Part shown: positions 9,864-18,469 of the stretch, in pieces
Numbering within the stretch: the first letter of the stretch is position 1
Layout: each line of letters opens with the position of its first letter
IMG/VR virus record: IMGVR_UViG_3300027859_000018
Location: 1 to 55,442 of that record
Strand: one strand, 5' to 3'
From: a virus
DNA: 55,442 nucleotides
The notes under the pieces: model-generated
The model's database searches: none
What the model saw: only the letters and a program-made list of their open reading frames with translations
Told to the model about the DNA's origin: nothing
Position numbers and translations under genes: made by a program

Positions 9864-9901
9864 TATAAGGTAACGGGTGCTTCGGCACCCAGACCCTTAT
9901 A
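9864..9901 (+). terminator. Two-tier hairpin after the capsid gene
   Basis: An inner perfect stem GGGTGC (9875-9880) pairs with GCACCC (9885-9890) around a UUCG tetraloop. An outer arm TATAAGG (9864-9870) pairs with CCTTATA (9895-9901). There is no long U-tract, so partial termination or mRNA 3'-end stabilisation of the capsid transcript is more likely than full termination. Confidence 0.75.
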
Positions 9902-9930
9902 TTAGTTTAAAATTTTTATTATATTATATC

Positions 9931-10695
9931 ATGGAAAAAACAAAAAAAGAAAAACCTGTTGTGGCTAAAGCGCCAAAATGGGAATATAAAGATAGACAAT
10001 ATTTTTTAAAAGGCGATAAAGAGCCTGTTGTATATATACTTAAATCAAAAAACATTATGTGGTTTGATGAAGAACTTGGTTATGAAAGAGCTATAACATA
10101 TACAACAAATCAAAAAACACCTTTTGTAGATGAATTCAAAGGTGAAGCAAGATTAGAACACATTATATTTTATGATGGCGTTTTAAATGTACCTAAGGAA
10201 AAACCTGTATTACAACAAATATTATCAGTATATCATAAAGATAAAGATAATGTGTATGAAGAGTTTAATCCTGAAGCAGTTGCTAAAGATGAATTAGAAC
10301 AAATAAATGTAGAGTTTGAAGCTATGCAAGCAGCTATGTCAATGGATATAGACCAAGTTGAAGCTATAGTTAGAACAGAAAGAGGTTCTACGGTGTCTAA
10401 GATGAGCACTAAGGAGTTAAAAAGAGATTTATTCTTAATGGCTAAGGAACAACCTGAATTGTTCTTAGAATTAGCGAATGATGACAGCATTAACATAAGA
10501 AACTTAGGTATAAAAGCTGTAGAAATGGGTATATTAGGATTATCTCCTGATCAAAGAACATTTACTGCAGGTAAAAACAAAAGAAAACTATTTACTGTAC
10601 CGTTTGATGAAAACCCATATTCTGCTTTGGTGGCATGGTTTAAAACAGACGAAGGTATTGAAGTTTATAAAACAGTAGAGAAAAAACTTAAATAG
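9931..10695 (+). CDS. Conserved virion-region protein of unknown function
   Basis: A 254-residue protein, basic at the N-terminus (MEKTKKEKPVV), then alpha/beta with EYKDRQYFLKGDKEPVVYIL and a helical acidic middle (EQINVEFEAMQAAMSMDIDQVEAIV). The frame is open upstream through a GTG at 9877, but that would place the capsid hairpin inside the gene, so the ATG at 9931 is the sensible start. It sits between the capsid and connector genes and is closed by another strong hairpin. A head-completion or internal head role is possible, but no family is recognised. Confidence 0.65.
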   Translation: MEKTKKEKPVVAKAPKWEYKDRQYFLKGDKEPVVYILKSKNIMWFDEELGYERAITYTTNQKTPFVDEFKGEARLEHIIFYDGVLNVPKEKPVLQQILSVYHKDKDNVYEEFNPEAVAKDELEQINVEFEAMQAAMSMDIDQVEAIVRTERGSTVSKMSTKELKRDLFLMAKEQPELFLELANDDSINIRNLGIKAVEMGILGLSPDQRTFTAGKNKRKLFTVPFDENPYSALVAWFKTDEGIEVYKTVEKKLK

Positions 10696-10701
10696 TTTGT
10701 T

Positions 10702-10740
10702 TATAGTGGTTAGGCCGCTATAAGCGGCTTAATCATTATA
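10702..10740 (+). terminator. Long 17-bp hairpin in the capsid-connector gap
   Basis: Bases 10702-10718 pair with 10724-10740 around the loop TATAA (10719-10723). The core GCCGC/GCGGC is Watson-Crick, and the rest is A-T with a few G-T wobbles. It is followed by A/T-rich sequence and then the next start codon at 10753. Because the arms are symmetrical it could act on either strand as a terminator or RNA processing site. Confidence 0.75.
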
Positions 10741-10752
10741 TAAATAAATATT

Positions 10753-11466
10753 ATGGCAATATCAGTTGATAAAGTATATAAAACAGTATTATCAATACTA
10801 AATAAAGAATCAAGAGGATTCTTAACGCCTGACGAATTTGAAAAAATTGGCATTCAGGTTCAACTTGATATACTAGAAAAAAACTTTCACGATTATAACC
10901 GTGCTGTTGTAAAACACCATAGAGGCATGGCTGTGAATGATTATGGTAATATACCAGAAAAAATTGAACAAAAAATAGATCCGTTTTTTAAACAAGCAGA
11001 TATTACATTAACAAATGGTATCGGAACATTACCAACAGATTTATTTAAAACAATAAATATTAGTATAACTAATAGAACTATTCAGCTAGAAAAAGTTGAA
11101 AAAAGTAAATTATCGTATTTACTATCTTCCCCTTTAACTAAACCAACAAAATCTTTTCCTGTGTATTATCAGAGAGCAACAGATATTATTGTTGAACCAG
11201 CATTATCAGACGGTAGTTGGACATTAGGTAATTTACTTATTGAATATATAAAAATACCTGATGAAATAAATTGGAACCACACTGTAAACCCTACAACAGG
11301 AGCATTAACGGCTAATGATCCTATGACAGATTTTACATTACATGAATCAGATAGAGTTGATTTAGTATTAGGTATATTAAAATATGCAGGAGTAATAATA
11401 TCTGATCCATCAGTAGTTCAAGCAGTAAGTGCAGAAGAAGGAAAACAAATACAATTAGAAAATTAA
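10753..11466 (+). CDS. Putative head-tail connector protein
   Basis: A 237-residue protein with a helical N-terminus (ISVDKVYKTVLSILNKES, then RGFLTPDEFEKIGIQVQLDILEKNF) followed by a beta-rich middle of alternating short strands. Its place after the capsid and before the adaptor/nozzle genes suggests a connector or adaptor component. No catalytic motif is seen. The name is inferred from gene order only. Confidence 0.55.
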   Translation: MAISVDKVYKTVLSILNKESRGFLTPDEFEKIGIQVQLDILEKNFHDYNRAVVKHHRGMAVNDYGNIPEKIEQKIDPFFKQADITLTNGIGTLPTDLFKTINISITNRTIQLEKVEKSKLSYLLSSPLTKPTKSFPVYYQRATDIIVEPALSDGSWTLGNLLIEYIKIPDEINWNHTVNPTTGALTANDPMTDFTLHESDRVDLVLGILKYAGVIISDPSVVQAVSAEEGKQIQLEN

Positions 11467-11471
11467 TATAA

Positions 11472-12569
11472 ATGGGACTTATAACACAAACACATTTTCA
11501 GTACTATAATAATAGTCAACAGTTTATAGCTACATCAAATCAAACAGCTTTTACTGTAAATTTTGATCCTCTGCCTACAGCAGAATCTGAATTTATTGTG
11601 TTAGTTAATGGGCAAGAAGTTGATGATAATCTATATACATATAGTAGCCCAACTGTAACATTTAGTAGCGGAAGAACAGCAGGTGATGTTGTTTTAGTAA
11701 CTCTTACAAAAAGAAAACACGGTAATTATAGGTATATATCTTTGATTGATATAATTAATAACTATATGATGATATATGTTGGAGATGGAAAGTTAATACC
11801 TACATGTAAAAGAACAGAAGTATTATTTCACGCTAAAAGAGGAATACAAGAATTTGCTTATGATATATCAAGAATTGAAAAAATACAAGAAATTGAAGTA
11901 AATCCTTCTTTAAGTGTGCCAATGCCACAAGACTATGTTCACTATGTTAGATTATCTAGCATAGACGCGGCAGGTGTAGAGCACATTATATATCCTGCTA
12001 AATATACATCAGTTCCTTCTCAATCAATATTACAAGATGATGATTATAATTATCTTTATGATGACGATAACACATTATTAACGGGATTTCCTGTAACACA
12101 AGATAAATTTAATTCATTTGATCACACTAATTTGTCAGGCGACTTAGCTGATCAAAACCTTAATTATAATGCAGATAGATCTGCTGAAAGAATATTTAAT
12201 TATGGTGAAAGATTCGGCTTAGATCCTGAGCTATCACAAAAAAATGGAGTATTTATTGTTGATGAATTAAATGGTAAATTTACATTTAGCAGCGAGTTAT
12301 CTGGTAAACTTATTACTATAAAATATATATCTGATGGCTTAGGAACAGATGATGAAATGAAAGTTCATAAGTATGCAGAAGACGCAATATATAAATATAT
12401 AACTTATGCTTTAGCAAGCGGAAGAGCAAACTTTCCTGAATATATTATAAATAGATTTAGAAAAGAAAGAAGAGCGGCTATGAGAAATGCTAAAATAAGA
12501 TTGTCTAGTTACAAAATAGGTGAGCTAGAACAAGTTATGAGAGGCAAGTCTAAACGAATTAAAAATTAA
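11472..12569 (+). CDS. Tail adaptor protein (T7 gp11-like role)
   Basis: A 365-residue protein in two parts. Residues 10-80 form a beta domain containing QTAFTVNFDPLP, FIVLVNGQEVDD and YTYSSPTVTFSSG, like the small domain at the front of many podovirus fibre and adaptor proteins. The second part is helical and contains EVLFHAKRGIQEFAYDISRI, then MPQDYVHYVRLSSID and a C-terminal basic helix bundle. The 'RGIQEFAYD...VPMPQDYV' arrangement is typical of tail tubular A/adaptor proteins that form the ring below the portal. It lies directly before the large nozzle gene. Confidence 0.6.
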   Translation: MGLITQTHFQYYNNSQQFIATSNQTAFTVNFDPLPTAESEFIVLVNGQEVDDNLYTYSSPTVTFSSGRTAGDVVLVTLTKRKHGNYRYISLIDIINNYMMIYVGDGKLIPTCKRTEVLFHAKRGIQEFAYDISRIEKIQEIEVNPSLSVPMPQDYVHYVRLSSIDAAGVEHIIYPAKYTSVPSQSILQDDDYNYLYDDDNTLLTGFPVTQDKFNSFDHTNLSGDLADQNLNYNADRSAERIFNYGERFGLDPELSQKNGVFIVDELNGKFTFSSELSGKLITIKYISDGLGTDDEMKVHKYAEDAIYKYITYALASGRANFPEYIINRFRKERRAAMRNAKIRLSSYKIGELEQVMRGKSKRIKN

Positions 12570-12572
12570 TAA

Positions 12573-15500
12573 ATGCCAGAAATAAAAAGTAGTTTTCTTC
12601 AAGGTAAAATGAATAAAGACCTTGATGATAGAATATTACCTAAAGGACAATATAGAGACGCAGAAAATATTAAAATAGCAAAGTCTGATAGTAGCAATGT
12701 TGGAGCAGCTCAAAATATTAAAGGCAACACTATACAATATACTACTTCTTTAGGCTTACCAACAAGCGCAATTGTAAATTTAAACGATGAAGTATTTCCG
12801 CTATGGGACACTATAGGGTATTATGCAAATTCACAAACAGGTGATGTATTTTGGTTTGTTACTTCATTTGCTGGCCCAGCTAGTGATAATGTTTTAGATC
12901 ATAAAGCTGCTACAGATGTTGTTGTGGGAACTAATGATGTAACTCATGATGATGATACAACAGGGCATAGATTAGTTGAAATAGCTAATGCTTCAAATCA
13001 TGATATACAAGTTGGTATGCAAGTAACTGGAACAGGTGTTGCATCAAATAGTTATGTACAATCAATATCTACAACTAGTAATGTATCAACAATAAGATTA
13101 AATAAAGCTCAATCTGCACAAACAGTATTAGATGGTGTTGCATTAACCTTTTCTCACACTTGTAGAATATATAAAATAAACACTATAGAAGGCACCAGTC
13201 CTACTGCAATTATTGATAATAAAAAATTAAACTTTTCTAAAAATCATCATATACATCATGTTAATCAGTTAAGTAATTTATTATTTTGGACTGATAATTA
13301 TAATCAGCCTAGAAGAATAAATATTGAAACAACATCATATCCTGATGATGATTTCTTTGAAGATAGAATTAGTGTAGCTCAGGTAGCACCGTATGCAGCG
13401 CCGAAAGTAAGAATGACAAAAGTATCTGCATCTACAGTTCCTAGCTTACACATAAGAGATAAGTTTGTTAAATTTGGTTATAGATATGTATATGCTAATA
13501 ATGAAGTTTCTTTAATATCACCTTTTACACAAACATGTTTTTTACCTGGAAAAAATAAAAATATAAATAACGGTAGCTTTAAAGACGGAGACGCGGGTAT
13601 TCTTAGCTTAACCGAGCGTGCACAAGTTCAAAAAACTACAGTAGTTGATATGATGCAGAATATGGTAAACAGAGTTCGTTTATTTATAGATTTACCAACT
13701 GATCAATCAAAAGATAATGTAGCTTCAGCTGATGCTGGTAATACCGGTACTGTAGCGGTAGATGCTCATTTAGTTGGCGCTGCACAATCAAATCAAACTA
13801 TAAATTCTATATCTGCGCCATCAGGTAGTGCGGCAGGCGTAATTGATAACACAACAACACTGCTTACTGAAAGAGGTGATAAATATACTGTTCATTCTAT
13901 AACTGAAAACAGTAACTTAGCATTAGATTCAACCATTAAATTTAATGAAGAAATACCTGCTGAACATGCAATACTTCATGGTGAAAAACTATACTTTTTT
14001 AAAAGCATTTCTAATTATACAAATCCATTAAATATAAAAAGAGTTGAAATAGTATATGCAGAATCAAACAGCCCAGCTGTTAAAGTTGTAGAAACTATAA
14101 AAATACCTACAGGAACAGCTTCTTTAAATGCAATAATAAAACATAGAGTTGATCCAGGAACAGATACAAAAGGTAAATTAAGATATGGTATAGAATATGT
14201 ATATGACTCATCAAAGCCTATTAAAACATTACCAGAACAAGATATAACAAGAGTTTCAGATATAGTTCCTTTAAAAGCAAAAGCGCAAGAAGTTTCTGGT
14301 AATAGAATTATATATGGTAATTTTAAAATAAATAGACCTATAACAAATCTTGTAAATAACAAAGATGAAATTAGTGTAACTAATAGAGATCAAACCAGGT
14401 ATAATACACAATATTTATTACATTCTGTCAAACAAGCTAGAGAATATTCTGCAGGATTAGTATTGTCTGATAAATACGGAAGACAATCTACAGTGTTTTT
14501 ACCTACATCAAATACAACTTTTGTAACACCTAAAGGTGGAACAGCTATAACACCATTTACAGGCGGTGCATATAATAATGCTAACAGGTGGAACGGAACA
14601 GCTTTAAATATAGATTTTGGCGCTACAATTACTGATGTGTATGACTCGGCTACTAATCCTTATGGTTGGTATTCATATAAAGTTGTTGTAAAACAAGCTC
14701 AACAAGAATATGACAATGTTTATGTTCCGTCTTTAATAGATGATTTTCCAACAAGCGATAAAAGTTCATGGGTTACTTTATTTGGAGATAATGTTAACAA
14801 AGTGCCTAGAGATATATTAGACGATAGTTTAGATAATACTATTGCAAGTTCTAAAACAAAATTATTACCTAAAATATTAAATGTTGATGCTACTGGTATT
14901 GCAACTGGTTTATTAGGCAATGGTCATAAACAACAAAATACAACTGATTTTGTTGAAATAATTGCAATAGGAGAGGCTCAGCAGTTTGGTACAGGTACTG
15001 GAACAGTTGCAGAAAACAGTGCGCTTGTTAATAAAGATAGAAACCCTATAGTTGCAGAATTACCAGACGGTTTTGGTGGCGGATCAGGACCTAGCACGTC
15101 TAAATTATGTGTATTAGAAACTGACCCTTTTATTTCTGCTTTAGATATATACTTTGAAACATCTACAGCAGGATTAATAAGTGATTTAAATGAAAACATA
15201 CAAGCTTCATTAGGTTCAACACCTAATAATATAAGTTTAACCGCAAATACATTTGCTGAAAATATTGCAGCAAATACTAATATAGCAACATTAGGTTATA
15301 CAGATACAAATAATAATTCACCATCAGGCGAAACATACACATTAGAATCTGTAGAAGACGGAGGTAACGTTGATAGAATTAATGAATTTCAATTAGTTGG
15401 AGATGTATTAAAAACAGCGTCAGGTTCTGCTCACGTAGGCCATGAGTTTAGGAATAGACCAGAAGACACGTTTACGTTTGAATTTAAAGTAACTGACAGT

Positions 15501-16130
15501 GGGGGAAATTCTATTACACAATTTAAAACTATAACATTAACAAATGTTGCGCCAACAATAATACCAACTACAATAAACGTAGATGTTCCAGATAATACAA
15601 CAACTGGTAATTTAATAACAACATTTACAGGTAGCAATGGTTGCGGTAAAACAGGTTCAGCATTACAAAACGGACTATCATTTAGTATAGTAAGCGGTAA
15701 TGGCCAAGGCGATTTTGGTATTACTAGTAGTACAGGTGAAGTTCATGCAACAGAAGATAGTTGGACAGCTGGGGCAACATACTCATTAGGTATTAGAGTT
15801 ACGGACGCGGGTGGATTATCGGCAGATGCAACTTTAAATATTACAATTACAGCTTCTACTGTAACAAGATTTTACAGATCACCTGGTAATACATCTCAGT
15901 CCGGCGCATGTAGTGATGCAGCACAACAACAAGCTTATCACGATGGTTTAGGAGATTTACCAAGTAACGGTGATAAAGTATATACTAATAATACAGGTAC
16001 AACATTATTTAACGGACAAAACGCATATTATGTTGCAAGTACAGATCCTGCAATGGCTGGCGAAGCTGGGTATAATATAAGAATTAATTCAAGCGGTGTA
16101 GTAAGTAATCCTACATTGTGTTCCGAATAA
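12573..16130 (+). CDS. Tail nozzle/stabilisation protein with cadherin-like C-terminal domains
   Basis: An 1185-residue virion protein. The N-terminus (FLQGKMNKDLDDRILPKGQYRDA) matches the start of beta-propeller-type nozzle or stabilisation proteins of podoviruses that infect Bacteroidota. The central 700 residues are repeating strands. Near residues 880-1090 there are two cadherin-like immunoglobulin-fold units, recognisable by FEFKVTDSGGNS and GIRVTDAGGLSADATLNITI. A small Cys-bracketed module (about residues 1095-1185, SGACSDAA... ending LCSE) closes the protein and could be a receptor-binding tip. The next gene seems to encode the partner half of the same tail structure. Confidence 0.65.
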   Translation: MPEIKSSFLQGKMNKDLDDRILPKGQYRDAENIKIAKSDSSNVGAAQNIKGNTIQYTTSLGLPTSAIVNLNDEVFPLWDTIGYYANSQTGDVFWFVTSFAGPASDNVLDHKAATDVVVGTNDVTHDDDTTGHRLVEIANASNHDIQVGMQVTGTGVASNSYVQSISTTSNVSTIRLNKAQSAQTVLDGVALTFSHTCRIYKINTIEGTSPTAIIDNKKLNFSKNHHIHHVNQLSNLLFWTDNYNQPRRINIETTSYPDDDFFEDRISVAQVAPYAAPKVRMTKVSASTVPSLHIRDKFVKFGYRYVYANNEVSLISPFTQTCFLPGKNKNINNGSFKDGDAGILSLTERAQVQKTTVVDMMQNMVNRVRLFIDLPTDQSKDNVASADAGNTGTVAVDAHLVGAAQSNQTINSISAPSGSAAGVIDNTTTLLTERGDKYTVHSITENSNLALDSTIKFNEEIPAEHAILHGEKLYFFKSISNYTNPLNIKRVEIVYAESNSPAVKVVETIKIPTGTASLNAIIKHRVDPGTDTKGKLRYGIEYVYDSSKPIKTLPEQDITRVSDIVPLKAKAQEVSGNRIIYGNFKINRPITNLVNNKDEISVTNRDQTRYNTQYLLHSVKQAREYSAGLVLSDKYGRQSTVFLPTSNTTFVTPKGGTAITPFTGGAYNNANRWNGTALNIDFGATITDVYDSATNPYGWYSYKVVVKQAQQEYDNVYVPSLIDDFPTSDKSSWVTLFGDNVNKVPRDILDDSLDNTIASSKTKLLPKILNVDATGIATGLLGNGHKQQNTTDFVEIIAIGEAQQFGTGTGTVAENSALVNKDRNPIVAELPDGFGGGSGPSTSKLCVLETDPFISALDIYFETSTAGLISDLNENIQASLGSTPNNISLTANTFAENIAANTNIATLGYTDTNNNSPSGETYTLESVEDGGNVDRINEFQLVGDVLKTASGSAHVGHEFRNRPEDTFTFEFKVTDSGGNSITQFKTITLTNVAPTIIPTTINVDVPDNTTTGNLITTFTGSNGCGKTGSALQNGLSFSIVSGNGQGDFGITSSTGEVHATEDSWTAGATYSLGIRVTDAGGLSADATLNITITASTVTRFYRSPGNTSQSGACSDAAQQQAYHDGLGDLPSNGDKVYTNNTGTTLFNGQNAYYVASTDPAMAGEAGYNIRINSSGVVSNPTLCSE

Positions 16131-16148
16131 AACACGTAATAATAAAAT

Positions 16149-17393
16149 ATGGCAGATTATTCTTTAAAAGTAGATTTTTTTAACACTTTTATACTTAGAT
16201 TTGAAGATGAAAATGAATTATTTGTTGAAGAATCAAGAATAAAAGGAGGGTTTAATGAACCTTTTGTTAGCAATGGGCCAAAAGCACATTTAGTTGATGA
16301 AAACTATGCTGAAAACAGAAGAGAAAACGCTTTAATATATTCTGGTATATATAATTCACGAACAGATGTAAATCAAACAAATGTATTTAATGCTGCAGAA
16401 AAAATAACAAGAGCTATTGATCCACAAAATGGAAGTATACAAAAGCTACATGCTGAAGACACTAATTTAAATATATTTCAAGAAGATAAAGTAAGCTATG
16501 CCCTTATAGATAAAGATGCAATATTTACAGCTGAAGGTGGAAGATTAACAGCTTCAGGTGCGCAAGTTATTGGCCAAATAGTTCCTTATAGCGGGAAATA
16601 TGGTATAAGTAAAAACCCCGAAAGTTTTGCTTTTAAAGGTAATAGAAAATATTTTGCAGATAAAAATAGAGGGGCAATATTAAGGCTATCAAGAGATGGT
16701 ATTACAGAAATATCTGCAGCTGGTATGCGTGATTATTTTAAAGATAATTTAAAACTAGCTAGCAAAGTTGTAGGTTCTTATGATGATAGCTGTGATCAAT
16801 ATTCAATATCTTTGCAGGGTGACAGTTTGTCAGGGGGGTATGACACATTGACATTTGATGAAATGTCAAAAGGTTGGCCAAGCTTCTATTCATATAAGCC
16901 AGATTTTGGATTTAGTATGAATAAAGAGTATTATACATTAAATAATAATGATATATGGAAACATTATAGCAATACTGCATATAATAGTTTTTATGGAGTA
17001 CCATATAGCTCAACTATTAAATTTTTAGCAAACGATAATCCTTCTTTAGTTAAAAACTTTTTAGCTATAAATTATGAAGGCGATGCTAATTGGAAAATGA
17101 AATCAGCCACAACTGATTTAAACATGGAAGCTTTTAGAGTATATGGTAATAATGATAATACAGATGTTGCAGGAGTTAGCCTAACAGGAGATATACTGCC
17201 TAAATTTATTAAAAAAGAAAACAAATATTATGCACAACTAATGAATAAAAATCCAGGTACTGGTGAAGGGCAAGTTATAGGCGTTGCAATATCAGGTATA
17301 ACAGGATTTTTTAGCACAGTTGAAATGACAAATGGTTCTGATTTAGAAATAGAATTATTTAATGTATCGCATACTATTGCAAAATCAAGTTAA
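16149..17393 (+). CDS. Second nozzle/stabilisation protein
   Basis: A 414-residue protein with hallmarks of the phage stabilisation/muzzle family: ENRRENALIYSGIYNS, GSIQKLHAEDTNLNIFQEDKVS, PYSGKYGISKNPESFAFKG and RLSRDGITEIS. In related phages these motifs belong to one large protein. Here they form a separate gene after the propeller-like protein, so the assembly may be built from two chains. A propeller-like segment YDDSCDQYSISL precedes TLTFDEMSKGWPSFYSY. It is expected to be part of the tail tube distal to the portal. Confidence 0.65.
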   Translation: MADYSLKVDFFNTFILRFEDENELFVEESRIKGGFNEPFVSNGPKAHLVDENYAENRRENALIYSGIYNSRTDVNQTNVFNAAEKITRAIDPQNGSIQKLHAEDTNLNIFQEDKVSYALIDKDAIFTAEGGRLTASGAQVIGQIVPYSGKYGISKNPESFAFKGNRKYFADKNRGAILRLSRDGITEISAAGMRDYFKDNLKLASKVVGSYDDSCDQYSISLQGDSLSGGYDTLTFDEMSKGWPSFYSYKPDFGFSMNKEYYTLNNNDIWKHYSNTAYNSFYGVPYSSTIKFLANDNPSLVKNFLAINYEGDANWKMKSATTDLNMEAFRVYGNNDNTDVAGVSLTGDILPKFIKKENKYYAQLMNKNPGTGEGQVIGVAISGITGFFSTVEMTNGSDLEIELFNVSHTIAKSS

Positions 17394-17394
17394 A

Positions 17395-17793
17395 ATGGAA
17401 TTTAATATACGCAGACTCGATAAAGAGTTAGATTATGAAATGCTATCACAATGGTGGAAAGCATGGAAATGGCCTCCGGTAGCAAAAGATTTTTTGCCAG
17501 ACACGGGGTTTATAGTTGAAAAAAACGATATAAGTATAGTTGCTGGATTTGTTTATATGACGAATTCTAAGGCAGCTTTATTTGAATGGGTTATATCTAA
17601 CCCAGAATATAGAGAAAGTGACAGAAAAGACGCGATAGAGCTGTTAATTCAAGCCGTAGAGCGCGTTTTAAAAGACCAAGGAATAAAATACGTATTTTCA
17701 ATAGGTAGAACTAGAAGTTTAATAGAAACACATAAAAAATTAGGATGGAATGTTGATGAAAAACCATCACACGAATTAGTAAAAAATTTATAA
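17395..17793 (+). CDS. GNAT-like acetyltransferase-fold protein
   Basis: A 132-residue protein. Its order of elements fits a small N-acetyltransferase fold: FNIRRLDKELDYEML, a WWKAWKWPP segment, strands GFIVE and SIVAGFVYMTN, then RESDRKDAIELLIQAVERVL and a C-terminal IETHKKLGW helix-turn. The pattern 'R-x-x-D...LL...A' would supply the acetyl-CoA loop, but a classic Q/RxxGxG/A loop is not clear. An upstream in-frame ATG at 17362 overlaps the previous gene, so 17395 is preferred. Similar small GNAT-like genes sit among structural genes of other marine phages. The substrate is unknown. Confidence 0.6.
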   Translation: MEFNIRRLDKELDYEMLSQWWKAWKWPPVAKDFLPDTGFIVEKNDISIVAGFVYMTNSKAALFEWVISNPEYRESDRKDAIELLIQAVERVLKDQGIKYVFSIGRTRSLIETHKKLGWNVDEKPSHELVKNL

Positions 17794-17796
17794 AAT

Positions 17797-18456
17797 ATGG
17801 CAATAGCAACAGCAACAGCAATTATAGGCGGTATAGGTTTAGCTGCACAAGGAATTGGCGCAATTAGTGCAGGCAAAAGAAGAAGAGATGCTAGAGACGC
17901 AGCTACTAGAGCCCAAAATAGAGTAGCTGCAGAAGAAAGAAAAAGGCAAACAATTACAAACCCTTTTGCTGGTGTACAAGATTTGTCAGGTATGATTAAT
18001 AATCCATTTTCTAATTTACAGGTTTCTACCCAAGCCGCAGAAATGCAAGCAGATGAGGCTGATGTATCTTTAGCTAATACATTAGATACATTAAGAGCAA
18101 CAGGAGCTGGATCTGCAGGTGCAACAGCTTTAGCGCAAGCAGCTTTAAGAAGTAAACAGGGTGTATCTGCAACAATAGGACAACAAGAAGCAGCTAATTC
18201 AAGATTAAGAGCACAAGGCGAACAAAGAGCCCAACAAATGAGAATGGCTGAAGCGCAAAGATTACAACAAGCTGACGTACAAGGGCGACAATTTATGTTC
18301 CAAACAAGAGAAAATAGAGAAATGCAAAAGCTAAATAGATTAGCTGGTTTAGCTACACAAGCACAAGTTAATGCGCAATCAGCTGCAGCACAAGAAACCG
18401 CAGCATTTGGTGCTTTAGGGGGAAGTTTAATGGGCTTAGCCGGCGAATTAGCATAA
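17797..18456 (+). CDS. Internal virion protein, small (T7 gp14-like role)
   Basis: A 219-residue protein. It begins with a Gly/Ala-rich hydrophobic helix (residues 2-26), then a basic stretch KRRRDARDAATRAQNR, then long Ala/Gln/Arg-rich amphipathic helices. A second hydrophobic segment closes the chain (AAFGALGGSLMGLAGELA). This composition and position, first of three genes after the nozzle proteins, match the small ejection protein of podoviruses that opens the outer membrane during infection. Confidence 0.65.
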   Translation: MAIATATAIIGGIGLAAQGIGAISAGKRRRDARDAATRAQNRVAAEERKRQTITNPFAGVQDLSGMINNPFSNLQVSTQAAEMQADEADVSLANTLDTLRATGAGSAGATALAQAALRSKQGVSATIGQQEAANSRLRAQGEQRAQQMRMAEAQRLQQADVQGRQFMFQTRENREMQKLNRLAGLATQAQVNAQSAAAQETAAFGALGGSLMGLAGELA

Positions 18457-18469
18457 TAATAAAATAACT

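Noticed and set aside
9877-9930. GTG start for the gene after the capsid.
   Set aside because: It would place the UUCG hairpin within coding DNA, and the added residues do not look protein-like; the ATG at 9931 is normal.
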